Assembly: GCF_001294575.1 (NCBI RefSeq)
Contig: NZ_CP012676.1
Span: 4,128,001 to 4,192,000, forward strand
Source: Pseudomonas versuta
GTDB lineage: Bacteria; Pseudomonadota; Gammaproteobacteria; Pseudomonadales; Pseudomonadaceae
Direction: 5' to 3'
Length of the DNA: 64,000 nt
Part shown: piece by piece, positions 55,701 to 64,000 of the stretch
How positions within the stretch are numbered: the first letter of the stretch is position 1
Layout of the letters: every line of letters begins with the position of its first letter
Position numbers and translations under genes: made by a program
The notes under the pieces: model-generated
What the model saw: only the letters and a program-made list of their open reading frames with translations
Database searches by the model: none
Told to the model about the DNA's origin: nothing

Positions 55701-56969
55701 TTAGCCGTTAAACACGTCATCCACGCTTTTGAGCGGGTAGTTTTTCGGGTATGGCAGGGTAGCAACGCCGGTCTCGATGGCGGCTTTAGCCACGGCATCG
55801 GAGATCAGGGTGATAAGGCGGGCGTCCATTGGTTTCGGAATGATGTACTCACGACCGAATTCCAGCTTGATGCCGCCGTAGGCGTCACACACTTCTTGTG
55901 GCACCGGCAGTTTGGCCAGTTCACGCAGTGCGTTGGCCGCTGCGATTTTCATTTCTTCGTTGATGCGCTTGGCGCGAACGTCCAGAGCACCACGGAAGAT
56001 GAAAGGGAAGCCCAGAACGTTGTTGACCTGATTCGGGTAGTCCGAACGGCCAGTGGCCATGATCACGTCGTTACGCGTGGCGTGAGCCAGTTCCGGAGAG
56101 ATTTCCGGATCCGGGTTGGAGCACGCGAACACGATCGGGTTAGGCGCCATGCGCAGCAGGTTCTCAGCGCTCAGCAGGTTTGGACCCGACAGGCCAACGA
56201 ACACGTCTGCGCCTTCCATGGCATCAGCCAGGGTGCGTTTTTCGGTTGCGTGGGCAAATACCGCTTTGTACTGGTTCAGGTCGTCACGACCGGAGTGGAT
56301 CACCCCGGTACGGTCGATCATGTAGATGTTCTCAATGGCTGCGCCCATGCTCACCAGCAATTTCATGCAGGAGATGGCAGCAGCACCGGCGCCCAGGCAG
56401 ACGATTTTGGCGTCAGCCAGGGTTTTACCGGCGATTTCCAGGGCGTTGATCATGCCGGCCGCAGTCACAATGGCGGTGCCGTGCTGGTCATCGTGGAATA
56501 CCGGAATATCGCACTGCTCGATCAGGGCACGCTCAATCTCAAAGCACTCAGGTGCCTTGATGTCTTCGAGGTTGATGCCGCCGAAGGTGATGGAGATGCG
56601 TTTTACAGTGTCGATGAAGGCTTGCGGGCTTTCGGAGTCAACTTCGATGTCAAAAACATCGATACCGGCAAAGCGCTTGAACAGTACGCCTTTGCCTTCC
56701 ATAACAGGTTTGGAGGCCAATGGGCCGAGGTTACCCAAGCCCAGAATCGCGGTACCGTCAGAAATTACGGCTACCAGGTTGCCCTTGCCGGTGTACTTGT
56801 AGGCAAGTTCAGGGTCGCGGGCGATTTCGCGCACTGGTTCGGCTACACCCGGGCTGTAAGCTAGCGCTAGATCGCGGGCAGTCGCAGTAGGCTTGGTGAG
56901 CTCGACACTCAGTTTCCCTGGACGGGGCTGGGCATGATATTCGAGAGCGGCGGTTTTCAAATCAGACAT
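55701..56969 (-). CDS. maeB: NADP-type malic enzyme, short form
   Basis: A 422-residue malic enzyme that decarboxylates malate to pyruvate and reduces NAD(P)+. The catalytic Tyr/Lys region is in LALAYSPGVAEPVREI and GKGVLFKRFAGIDVFD; the metal-binding part reads FHDDQHGTAIV, and the cofactor motif is CLGAGAAAIS. It lacks the C-terminal phosphotransacetylase-like domain of E. coli MaeB, so it is the single-domain form common in Pseudomonas. A 26-base palindrome upstream (57130-57155) may be an operator. Confidence 0.93.
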   Translation of the reverse strand: MSDLKTAALEYHAQPRPGKLSVELTKPTATARDLALAYSPGVAEPVREIARDPELAYKYTGKGNLVAVISDGTAILGLGNLGPLASKPVMEGKGVLFKRFAGIDVFDIEVDSESPQAFIDTVKRISITFGGINLEDIKAPECFEIERALIEQCDIPVFHDDQHGTAIVTAAGMINALEIAGKTLADAKIVCLGAGAAAISCMKLLVSMGAAIENIYMIDRTGVIHSGRDDLNQYKAVFAHATEKRTLADAMEGADVFVGLSGPNLLSAENLLRMAPNPIVFACSNPDPEISPELAHATRNDVIMATGRSDYPNQVNNVLGFPFIFRGALDVRAKRINEEMKIAAANALRELAKLPVPQEVCDAYGGIKLEFGREYIIPKPMDARLITLISDAVAKAAIETGVATLPYPKNYPLKSVDDVFNG

Positions 56970-57129
56970 ATGGGCAATCCGCTTTTATGCTGTTGGACAG
57001 ACGGACCGCCGAGCATACGCGTGTCGTAAAGTCCCGACAAGACTGACCAGTCAGCAGTGTCAAGGGCTTTACCTTACGACTTTGGGCCAAGAGCCGCGCC
57101 CTGCAAGGGCTAGAGTGTTCACAATCAGC

Positions 57130-57155
57130 ATTAAAAATTGTCTACAACTTTTAAT
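57130..57155. promoter_or_regulatory. Palindromic operator-like site upstream of maeB
   Basis: ATTAAAA-A-TTGT-CT-ACAA-C-TTTTAAT is a 26-base dyad with 11 of 13 paired positions complementary. Its core TTGTCTACAA fits the GT-N-AC pattern bound by GntR/FadR-type repressors. It lies about 160 bases upstream of the malic enzyme start and covers the stop codon of the nuclease gene. Assignment to a regulator is inference. Confidence 0.4.
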
Positions 57156-57978
57156 GCGCAGTGACTTGAAGCATCCCCGAATGGGTCAATGGCAACATCC
57201 AGCGCCCCTGCCCGTCCTTCAGGCCACCCCGGCGCTGGCGATCCAGCACCCAGCCACGGGCTTCAACCTGCGCACCTTGCAGCTTGAGCAAGGATTGTTG
57301 ATCAAAGTTGGCAAGCTGATTGGGTGCAATGTGCAATACCAGACCGCCCTGCAGATCGATCCAAAGACCGCCACGATTGCGCTGCACCTTGCTGACCTTG
57401 CCGCCCACCAATGCAAAACCAGAATGGGTAATTTGCTGCGGCGCCAGCACCGGCGACTGGCGCCATAACCCCAAACCGGAGGCCCGGGCGCTGCGCTCCG
57501 CAGCCTGCTGGCACTCGAGCAGCTCGACGTTCGGGGCTATCGCGACCTGATACGCCAGTCCATCGGCCAGCAACCGGGCCTCGAGATTACTGCCATCGGC
57601 GCCAAACACATGGGCCAGAGTGCGACCGTAACGGTCCTGAGCCTGCCTGCCGGCGAGCAATCCGACCCGCCCGTCGCTCTGAGCCACCAGGTCTTGCAGA
57701 CGCTTGCGCGCAGCCTCGGCAAAAGGCTCGGCGGACTGGCCTTTCTTCCCCGTCTCAGGGGCATTGAGACCGATCATGCGCACACTGCGGCCATCCGTGA
57801 GGCGCAACGTGTCGCCATCGACCACCCGCTGCACCTGTGCGTAAGACAGCGCTCCCGACGCGGCGCACAGCGGCGCAGCAGATACGCCAGCCAGCCAAAT
57901 CGCAGGCACAAAAAAGGCGCCCACAAGGGACGCCTTTTTCAATAACCCGGCCAGACCAGAAAGCCTGACCAGAGTCAT
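57151..57978 (-). CDS. Secreted thermonuclease-like protein
   Basis: A 275-residue protein with an N-terminal signal-like segment (ASLVGAFFVPAIWLAGVSAAP) and a staphylococcal-nuclease domain: VVDGDTLRL binds calcium, RMIGLNAPETGKKG holds the first catalytic Arg and Glu-type residues, and DRYGRTLAHVF the second Arg. The last 90 residues form an extra domain without a known name (GGKVSKVQRNRGGLWIDLQGG). It probably cleaves extracellular or periplasmic nucleic acid. It lies five bases downstream of rpmE and is likely co-transcribed with it. Confidence 0.88.
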   Translation of the reverse strand: MTLVRLSGLAGLLKKASLVGAFFVPAIWLAGVSAAPLCAASGALSYAQVQRVVDGDTLRLTDGRSVRMIGLNAPETGKKGQSAEPFAEAARKRLQDLVAQSDGRVGLLAGRQAQDRYGRTLAHVFGADGSNLEARLLADGLAYQVAIAPNVELLECQQAAERSARASGLGLWRQSPVLAPQQITHSGFALVGGKVSKVQRNRGGLWIDLQGGLVLHIAPNQLANFDQQSLLKLQGAQVEARGWVLDRQRRGGLKDGQGRWMLPLTHSGMLQVTAH

Positions 57979-57983
57979 CAGCC

Positions 57984-58232
57984 TTACTCGGCTGCTTTGT
58001 CTGCTTCTGCTGCTGGAGCTGCTTTAGCGCCGAAAGCACCAAAACGAGTCTTGAAGCGATCAACACGACCGCCAATGTCCAGAGTTTTCTGCTTACCGGT
58101 GTAGAACGGGTGGCACTCGTTGCATACGTCAGTGCCCAGTGGCTTGCACAGGTTCGAACGGGTTTCGAACTTGTTGCCGCAGCTGCAAGTTACCAGGATT
58201 GTTTCGTACGCTGGATGGATATCGGCTTTCAT
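57984..58232 (-). CDS. rpmE: Ribosomal protein L31 (zinc-binding form)
   Basis: An 82-residue L31 protein of the 50S subunit. It is the C+ form: Cys residues in TCSCGN, then [13 protein letters not shown], bind one zinc. HPFYTG is the family signature. The Ala/Glu-rich tail after residue 70 makes it slightly longer than E. coli L31. C+ paralogues are replaced by zinc-free forms when zinc is scarce. Confidence 0.98.
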   Translation of the reverse strand: MKADIHPAYETILVTCSCGNKFETRSNLCKPLGTDVCNECHPFYTGKQKTLDIGGRVDRFKTRFGAFGAKAAPAAEADKAAE

Positions 58233-58304
58233 GGGGTATTCCTCAGGCTAGCGTGCCGCCACTCAACACCATTGTTGAATACCGCACGTAAATTTAGGGC
58301 GCCG

Positions 58305-58332
58305 ATAATACCAGACCTTTGCATTGACGCAA
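58305..58332 (-). promoter_or_regulatory. Candidate rpmE promoter
   Basis: Read on the - strand, TTGCGT (58332-58327) and TATTAT (58310-58305) are 16 bases apart, about 73 bases before the rpmE start codon. The -10 is strong, the -35 weak. Confidence 0.45.
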
Positions 58333-58451
58333 GTGACCAATCATGCTCCCCCCAAATTCTTTCACCATTCATTGACCTGCCTTTTAGTCCCGGACCGCGT
58401 TGTCTGCTAGGCTCCGGGCCATCTTTGCCGTTCATCACTTGAGAGCCCCGC

Positions 58452-60671
58452 GTGCCCGACGCCATTTTGCGCCTTGCCCTGCCTTCCCCCCTGCGCCGCC
58501 TGTTTGATTACCGGGCGCCTGCGGGCGTGCTGCGCAGTCAATTACAGCCAGGTATGCGCCTGCGGGTACCGTTCGGGCGGCGCGAAATGATCGGCATTCT
58601 GGTCGAAGTGGTAGACCACAGCGATGTGCCAGCCGACAAGCTCAAGCCGGCTATCGCACTGCTCGATGCCGCACCGCCGCTGCCAGCCTCCTTGTTCAAG
58701 CTCTGTTTATGGACTTCGCAGTACTACCAGCACAGCCTGGGCGACACCCTGAGCTGGGCGCTGCCAGTGTTGCTGCGTCAGGGCGAACTGGCCGAAACCC
58801 GTCAGGAGCGGTTCTGGCAGATTGCCCCCGGCGCCAGACTCGACGACCCACGCGTCGCCCGTGCCCCGCGTCAGCGCGAAGCACTGGCAACCCTCGCCCA
58901 GCACCCCCATGGCGTGGCCCATCAACTGCTCAGCAAATTGATGTTGAGCAAAGACAGCCTCGACCTGCTGCTGGCCAAAGAACTGGTCACCGTGGAAATC
59001 CGCCGTCACGCACCGAGTGAGCGCCACGAACACTGGCTGGCCCAGCCGGAATTGCCGCTCAACAGCGAACAACGGGCCGCCTACGAGGCGATTCGGGCAG
59101 GGTTCGACCACTTTCACGCCTTTTTACTGGCTGGCGTCACGGGCAGCGGCAAGACCGAAGTGTATTTGCAACTGATCCGAGAAACGCTCCAGGCGGGTAA
59201 ACAGGCGCTGGTGTTGATCCCCGAAATCAACTTGGGCCCACAGACCCTGGCCCGTTTCGAGCAGCGTTTTAACGCGCGCATCGCACTGGTGCACTCGGCA
59301 GTCAACGACCGCGAACGCCTGGAAAGCTGGCTGGCAGCCCGGGATGGCGAAGCCGACATTATTATTGGCACCCGCTCGGCATTGTTCACCCCAATGAAAA
59401 ACCCCGGGCTGATCATCATCGACGAAGAGCACGACGGCTCCTATAAACAGCAGGAAGGTTTGCGCTATCACGCCCGCGACCTGGCACTGGTCCGCGCCCG
59501 CCAGGAAAACATCCCGATTGTTCTGGGCTCCGCCACCCCATCCCTGGAAAGCCTGCACAACGCCTACACCGGTCGTTACGGCCTGTTGCGCCTGAACGAA
59601 CGGGCGGGTGGCGCCAAACAGCCACGCTTCCTGCGCCTGGATGTGAAAAGCCGTCCACTGGACAGCGGCATTTCCGGCCCGATGCAGCAGGCCATCGGCC
59701 AGACCCTTGCCGCGGGTCAGCAGGTGCTGGTGTTTCTCAACCGCCGGGGCTTTGCGCCTACATTGCTGTGCCATGACTGCGGCTGGATGTCGGAATGCCA
59801 GCGCTGTGATGCGCGCATGACCGTTCATCAGCGTTCTGGCGAACTGCGCTGTCATCACTGCGGTTACGTCGAGCGCGTACCGCGCAATTGCCCGCAATGC
59901 GCCAAGGTCGATTTACGGCCCGTGGGCGCCGGCACCGAGCGCGCTGAAGAGCGACTGGGCATTTTATTCCCCGATTACCCGGTACTCAGGGTCGATCGCG
60001 ACAGCACCTCGCGCAAAGACGCGATGAACCAGCTGTTTGCCACGATTCAAAAGGGCCAGCCATGTATTTTGATCGGCACCCAAATGCTCGCCAAAGGCCA
60101 TCACTTCCCACGGGTGACACTGGTGTCGATCCTGGATGCCGATGGCGGCCTGTTCTCCGGCGACTTCCGCGCCAGCGAGCGCATGGCCCAGCTTATCGTT
60201 CAGGTCGCCGGTCGTGCCGGTCGTGCCGAAGAGCCAGGCAAGGTGATCATCCAGACTCACCTGGCCGACCACCCATTGCTGATTCAATTGACCGAGCAGG
60301 GGTACTTCGCCTTCGCCGAACAGGCCTTGAGTGAGCGTCGGGCAGCCGGGCTACCGCCATTTGCGCACCTGGCCCTGTTACGTGCCGAGGCCCACAAGCC
60401 GGGGCAGGCCGAAAGCTTTCTGGATGAGGCTTGCAGCGAGGCAGAACGTTTATTGGGCGAGCTGAATCTGGGCGGCATCGAACTGCTCGGCCCGGTGCCA
60501 GCGCCCATGGAGCGCCGCGCCGGACGCTATCGGGCTCAGCTACTATTGCAAGCCAACGCCCGCGGGCCTCTGCATCGACTGCTCAGCCAATGGCTGCTGG
60601 CACTGGAGCAAATGCCCAGCGGCCGACAGGTACGCTGGTCGCTGGATGTCGACCCGGTGGATTTGTATTGA
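58452..60671 (+). CDS. priA: Primosomal replication-restart helicase PriA
   Basis: A 739-residue DNA helicase that restarts stalled replication forks. An N-terminal 3'-end-binding domain is followed by Walker A GVTGSGKTEV (about residue 227), the DEEH box in IIIDEEHDGSYKQQ, and the zinc module with four CxxC pairs (CHDC, CQRC, CHHC, CPQC; about residues 440-485). The helicase C-terminal part (GTQMLAKGHHFPRVTLV) completes it. The start is GTG at 58452. It is divergent from rpmE, a typical arrangement. Confidence 0.97.
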   Translation: MPDAILRLALPSPLRRLFDYRAPAGVLRSQLQPGMRLRVPFGRREMIGILVEVVDHSDVPADKLKPAIALLDAAPPLPASLFKLCLWTSQYYQHSLGDTLSWALPVLLRQGELAETRQERFWQIAPGARLDDPRVARAPRQREALATLAQHPHGVAHQLLSKLMLSKDSLDLLLAKELVTVEIRRHAPSERHEHWLAQPELPLNSEQRAAYEAIRAGFDHFHAFLLAGVTGSGKTEVYLQLIRETLQAGKQALVLIPEINLGPQTLARFEQRFNARIALVHSAVNDRERLESWLAARDGEADIIIGTRSALFTPMKNPGLIIIDEEHDGSYKQQEGLRYHARDLALVRARQENIPIVLGSATPSLESLHNAYTGRYGLLRLNERAGGAKQPRFLRLDVKSRPLDSGISGPMQQAIGQTLAAGQQVLVFLNRRGFAPTLLCHDCGWMSECQRCDARMTVHQRSGELRCHHCGYVERVPRNCPQCAKVDLRPVGAGTERAEERLGILFPDYPVLRVDRDSTSRKDAMNQLFATIQKGQPCILIGTQMLAKGHHFPRVTLVSILDADGGLFSGDFRASERMAQLIVQVAGRAGRAEEPGKVIIQTHLADHPLLIQLTEQGYFAFAEQALSERRAAGLPPFAHLALLRAEAHKPGQAESFLDEACSEAERLLGELNLGGIELLGPVPAPMERRAGRYRAQLLLQANARGPLHRLLSQWLLALEQMPSGRQVRWSLDVDPVDLY

Positions 60672-60677
60672 CCCACG

Positions 60678-60733
60678 CCTGCAGGCGCGAGCTTTTCAAG
60701 ACCAGAAGACCGCAAGCAAGCTCGCTGCTGCGG
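60678..60733. repeat. Degenerate REP doublet between priA and argS
   Basis: CCTGCAGGCGCGAGCTT and AAGCAAGCTCGCTGCTGCGGG are decayed inverted arms of the TGTAGGAGCGAGC family seen at 16618-16690 and 21204-21251. Confidence 0.6.
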
Positions 60734-60872
60734 GTTGTACCCGCTGCAATTTGCATAAACCGTGAACTACCCGACTGCCAAGGTTGGCAAGGCCGACCCG
60801 GCAACGGATAATACACAGTTTTTCCACCTGCGCACTGAGGCGCTACCGCGCTTGCGGTCGACAGAGAAGACC

Positions 60873-62609
60873 ATGAAAGACACCATTCGCCAGCTGATTC
60901 AACAAGCCCTAGCCCAACTCGTCACAGAAGGTGTGTTGCCTGAAGGCCTGACGCCAGCGATTCAGGTGGAAAACGCCCGTGACAAGACTCACGGCGACTT
61001 CGCCAGCAACATCGCCATGATGTTGGCCAAACCTGCCGGCATGAAGCCGCGCGATCTGGCTGAAAAAATCATCGCGGCCCTGCCTGCCGATGAACAAATC
61101 AGCAAGACCGAAATCGCCGGCCCCGGCTTCCTGAATTTCTTTCAGAACACCCAGGCCCTGGCTTCGCGTCTTGACGCAGCACTGGCCGACCCGAAAATTG
61201 GCGTGCGCAAGGCCACCAAGCCAATGCGCACCGTCGTTGACATGTCCGCCCCCAACCTGGCCAAAGAGATGCACGTGGGCCATTTGCGCTCCACCATCAT
61301 CGGGGACGGCGTAGCACGGGTGCTGGAGTTCCTCGGCGACGAGGTGATTCGTCAGAACCACGTGGGCGACTGGGGCACCCAGTTCGGCATGCTGATGGCG
61401 TACCTGGAAGAAAACCCGATCACCAGCGACGAGCTGTCTGACCTGGAGAACTTCTACCGCGCGGCCAAAAAACGCTTCGACGAGTCCCCTGAATTTGCCG
61501 ACCGCGCTCGCGGCCTGGTGGTCAAGCTGCAAGCCGGCGACCCGGATTGCCTGGCGCTGTGGACCAAGTTCAAAGATATCTCGCTCTCGCACTGTCAGAA
61601 AATTTACGAGCAGTTGAACGTCAAACTGACGATGGCTGACGTTATGGGCGAAAGCGCCTACAACGACGACCTGATCAACGTGGTCAACGACCTCAAGGCC
61701 AAAGGCATGCTGGTCGAGAGCAACGGCGCCCAGTGCGTGTTCCTCGACGAGTTCAAAAATGCTGAAGGCGAGCCACTGCCGGTGATCATCGTTAAAGCTG
61801 ACGGCGGCTATCTGTACGCCACCACTGACCTGGCGGCGATCCGCTATCGCAGCGGAGTGCTGAAAGCCGATCGCGCCTTGTACTTCGTCGATCAGCGTCA
61901 GGCACTGCACTTCCAGCAAGTGTTTGCAGTCGCCCGCAAAGCCGGTTTTGTAACCCATCCGATGGAGATGGAGCACATGGGCTTCGGCACCATGAACGGG
62001 GCTGATGGCCGCCCGTTCAAGACCCGCGATGGCGGCACGGTAAAGCTGGTCGACCTGCTCACCGAAGCCAAAGAGCGCGCCTACACCCTGGTCAAAGAGA
62101 AAAACCCGGAACTGGCGGAAGACGAACTGCGCGCCATTGCCAAAGTGGTCGGCATCGGCGCTGTGAAATACGCTGACTTGTCCAAACACCGCACCAGCGA
62201 CTACAGCTTCAACTTCGATTTGATGCTGAACTTTGAAGGCAATACCGCCCCCTACCTGCTGTATGCCTACACCCGTGTCGCGGGCGTCTTCCGCAAACTG
62301 GGCAAGAACTTCCAGGAAGTTGAAGGCCAAATCGTACTTGCCGCACCGCAAGAGCAAGAATTGGCTGCCAAACTGGCGCAGTTCGGTGAAGTGCTGAACA
62401 ACGTTGCCGAAAAAGGCACCCCGCACACCCTGTGTACTTATTTGTACGAAGTGGCCGGTCTGTTCTCCAGCTTCTACGAGAACTGCCCGATCCTGACAGC
62501 CGACGACGAAGCGCAAAAACAAAGCCGCCTGCGTCTGGCAGCCCTGGCCGGGCGTACCCTCAAGCAAGGCCTGGAACTGCTGGGTCTGGAAACACTGGAG
62601 CGCATGTAA
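60873..62609 (+). CDS. argS: Arginyl-tRNA synthetase
   Basis: A 578-residue class I synthetase. The N-terminal domain that reads the tRNA elbow ([18 protein letters not shown]) is followed by the HIGH-type motif HVGHLRST with [10 protein letters not shown] before it, and the C-terminal DALR anticodon-binding domain ([19 protein letters not shown]). As in many ArgRS proteins the canonical KMSKS is not obvious. The ATG at 60873 ([13 protein letters not shown]) gives the family start; an in-frame ATG at 60762 lies too far upstream. Confidence 0.98.
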   Translation: MKDTIRQLIQQALAQLVTEGVLPEGLTPAIQVENARDKTHGDFASNIAMMLAKPAGMKPRDLAEKIIAALPADEQISKTEIAGPGFLNFFQNTQALASRLDAALADPKIGVRKATKPMRTVVDMSAPNLAKEMHVGHLRSTIIGDGVARVLEFLGDEVIRQNHVGDWGTQFGMLMAYLEENPITSDELSDLENFYRAAKKRFDESPEFADRARGLVVKLQAGDPDCLALWTKFKDISLSHCQKIYEQLNVKLTMADVMGESAYNDDLINVVNDLKAKGMLVESNGAQCVFLDEFKNAEGEPLPVIIVKADGGYLYATTDLAAIRYRSGVLKADRALYFVDQRQALHFQQVFAVARKAGFVTHPMEMEHMGFGTMNGADGRPFKTRDGGTVKLVDLLTEAKERAYTLVKEKNPELAEDELRAIAKVVGIGAVKYADLSKHRTSDYSFNFDLMLNFEGNTAPYLLYAYTRVAGVFRKLGKNFQEVEGQIVLAAPQEQELAAKLAQFGEVLNNVAEKGTPHTLCTYLYEVAGLFSSFYENCPILTADDEAQKQSRLRLAALAGRTLKQGLELLGLETLERM

Positions 62610-62610
62610 G

Positions 62611-63303
62611 TTGGCCGCCAAGAAAAAACCTGCACCCAAGCGTGGCGCCAGCCGCTATCAGGCCCCTGCAAAGAAGCCAATCCCGGGCTGGCTATGGATG
62701 GCCATTGGCCTCACGGTGGGTGCGTTTATCGTGTTTCTGATGAAACTCGAGCCCGGCAAGGGTGACGACGTAAAACGGGTCAAGCAGGAGCAGCAGAAAG
62801 CTGCTCAAGTCGCTGAAGCGAATAAAACGGCGCCTAGCCCTACCCAGCCGGTCAAACCCAAGTACGACTTCTATACCTTGCTGCCCGAGTCTGAAGTGAT
62901 CGTGCCGCCGGATGCCGTACCGGAGAAAACCCCGCCTACGCCGCAAACGGCGCCATTGGCACCGGTGACACCTGCCGAAGCGGCAAAAATCGACACCGCC
63001 CGCGCTCAGGCGGCCTTGAGCGGCATTACGCCACCTCCTGCGCCACCCATCGCCAAAGCGGCACCTGTAACCAAATTCTTCCTGCAAGCGGGCTCGTTCC
63101 GCAAACAGGCCGATGCTGAACGGGTTCGCGCGCAAATCATTTTGCTGGGCCAGACCGCCACGGTCGAAGCCGGCACAGTGAAAGATGAAACCTGGTACCG
63201 GGTGCTGGTCGGACCGTTCAGCAACCGCGAGCAATTGACCGTCGCCCAGAAACAGCTGGCGGGTAGCGGCTTCAACAATTTGTTGTTGCAACAACGTCGC
63301 TGA
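62611..63303 (+). CDS. FtsN-like SPOR-domain protein
   Basis: A 230-residue bitopic protein: a basic cytoplasmic tail (AAKKKPAPKRGASRYQ), one membrane helix (WLWMAIGLTVGAFIVFLMK, about 27-45), a Pro/Ala-rich periplasmic linker and a C-terminal SPOR domain (KFFLQAGSFRKQADAERVRAQ to YRVLVGPFSNREQ). The layout is that of FtsN-type division proteins that bind septal glycan, and argS-ftsN-hslVU is a known order in gammaproteobacteria. The start is TTG at 62611, just after the argS stop, so translation is coupled. Confidence 0.88.
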   Translation: MAAKKKPAPKRGASRYQAPAKKPIPGWLWMAIGLTVGAFIVFLMKLEPGKGDDVKRVKQEQQKAAQVAEANKTAPSPTQPVKPKYDFYTLLPESEVIVPPDAVPEKTPPTPQTAPLAPVTPAEAAKIDTARAQAALSGITPPPAPPIAKAAPVTKFFLQAGSFRKQADAERVRAQIILLGQTATVEAGTVKDETWYRVLVGPFSNREQLTVAQKQLAGSGFNNLLLQQRR

Positions 63304-63310
63304 TCAAAGG

Positions 63311-63362
63311 CGGCTCCCACAGAATTTGTAACAATCTGTGGGAGCCGGCTTGCCGGCGATGG
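63311..63362. repeat. REP element with terminator-like inverted repeat before hslV
   Basis: CGGCTCCCACAGA (63311-63323) faces TCTGTGGGAGCCG (63335-63347), and the second arm continues as a REP unit GTGGGAGCCGGCTTGCCGGC. The hairpin probably separates the argS-SPOR message from hslV. Confidence 0.7.
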
Positions 63363-63499
63363 CAGCACCGCATCATCTAACCCCCCCTCGTATCCGCGCT
63401 CCATTCATCTGCATTCCCTCCCCGCTGTTGAAAAACCGCCTACAACCCCCATATGTATTTCCATCAGGCATTTTCGCCCCGCTGCGTGGAGACTCTCCC

Positions 63500-64000
63500 T
63501 TGACCACCATCGTTTCAGTACGCCGTCACGGCAAAGTCGTTATGGCTGGCGACGGCCAGGTTTCTCTTGGCAATACCGTGATGAAAGGCAACGCGAAAAA
63601 AGTCCGCCGTCTCTATCACGGCCAGGTTATCGCCGGTTTTGCCGGTGCTACCGCTGATGCATTTACCCTGTTTGAACGCTTTGAAGGCCAGCTGGAAAAA
63701 CACCAGGGCCATCTGGTTCGTGCGGCTGTCGAGTTGGCCAAAGAATGGCGTACCGACCGCTCGCTCAGCCGTCTGGAAGCGATGTTGGCCGTAGCCAACA
63801 AAGACGCATCCTTGATCATCACCGGTAACGGTGACGTGGTTGAGCCAGAAGACGGCTTGATAGCCATGGGCTCCGGCGGTGCATTCGCCCAGGCAGCAGC
63901 CCGCGCCCTGCTGATGAAAACCGATCTGTCGGCCCGCGAAATCGCCGAAACCGCTCTCGGTATCGCCGGTGACATCTGCGTATTCACCAACCACAACATC
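63500..64000 (+). CDS. hslV: HslV protease subunit, 5' part
   Basis: The first 167 codons of the peptidase of the HslUV (ClpYQ) heat-shock protease; the gene runs out of the window. The start is TTG at 63500 with GGAG eight bases upstream. Removal of the first residue exposes Thr2 ([24 protein letters not shown]), the catalytic N-terminal Thr of the proteasome-like fold. [17 protein letters not shown] and [16 protein letters not shown] are further family motifs. hslU is expected just beyond the window. Confidence 0.97.
   Translation, partial: MTTIVSVRRHGKVVMAGDGQVSLGNTVMKGNAKKVRRLYHGQVIAGFAGATADAFTLFERFEGQLEKHQGHLVRAAVELAKEWRTDRSLSRLEAMLAVANKDASLIITGNGDVVEPEDGLIAMGSGGAFAQAAARALLMKTDLSAREIAETALGIAGDICVFTNHNI

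Noticed and set aside
60909..62639. 576-codon open frame opposite argS on the - strand
   Set aside because: Antisense to a core gene with clear ArgRS motifs; no ribosome site or family resemblance.

Overview
The window is chromosomal DNA from a Pseudomonas species, most likely of the fluorescens/fragi type. Three things point there: the gene order hslV-(SPOR)-argS-priA-rpmE-nuclease-maeB, mrcA/pilMNOPQ-aroK-aroB-(SPOR ATPase)-gltB-gltD-hemE; the protein sequences, for example a 1482-residue GltB starting [18 protein letters not shown]; and the many Pseudomonas-type REP palindromes (TGTGGGAGC..., TGTAGGAGCGAGC..., TGTAGTCGCTGCC...). No tRNA, rRNA, CRISPR array, insertion sequence or phage gene was seen.

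Layout. 1-2302: the 3' end of selO, then trxC, convergent with an orphan parA-like ATPase. 2617-21196: a tightly coupled operon of 19 genes on the + strand that I read as an aryl polyene (APE) pigment cluster. It encodes a truncated ketosynthase partner, acyltransferases, two acyl carrier proteins, an AMP-ligase fused to a dehydratase, a glycosyltransferase, an aromatic amino-acid ammonia-lyase, a thioesterase, a LolA-like carrier, an MMPL exporter, a cation/proton-antiporter-like protein, a halogenase-like flavoprotein, a methyltransferase, two lipoproteins, two full ketosynthases, a second hotdog dehydratase and a ketoreductase. 21243-23544: a LysR regulator divergent from an MFS exporter.

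23570-32957 (- strand): a complete type II secretion operon, gspC-D-E-F-G-H-I-J-K-L-M. Directly upstream of it lie a cytochrome b561 (33022-33555) and a GbpA-type lytic polysaccharide monooxygenase (33615-35087), a likely secretion substrate. 35574-42749: hemE, gltD and gltB. 43080-50665: a SPOR/AAA ATPase gene, aroB, aroK and pilQPONM, all on the - strand and divergent from mrcA (PBP1A). 53364-55436: a large class-3 lipase-like protein inserted in otherwise core synteny, possibly an interbacterial effector. 55701-64000: a short malic enzyme, a secreted nuclease, rpmE, priA, argS, an FtsN-like SPOR protein and the start of hslV.

How the parts work together. The polyene operon would make an aromatic starter (ammonia-lyase), activate it (ligase), extend it on the ACPs (KS, KR and DH sets), decorate it (halogenase-like enzyme, methyltransferase), join it to a lipid (acyltransferases, glycosyltransferase) and move it to the outer membrane (MMPL, LolA-like protein, lipoproteins). 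The type II system and the LPMO form a second functional unit for attack on chitin or other polysaccharides, with the b-type cytochrome as a possible electron supplier. The most unusual sequence features are two REP doublets lying inside the 5' coding regions of two exported proteins of the polyene operon, and the Phe-His pair in the substrate pocket of the ammonia-lyase.
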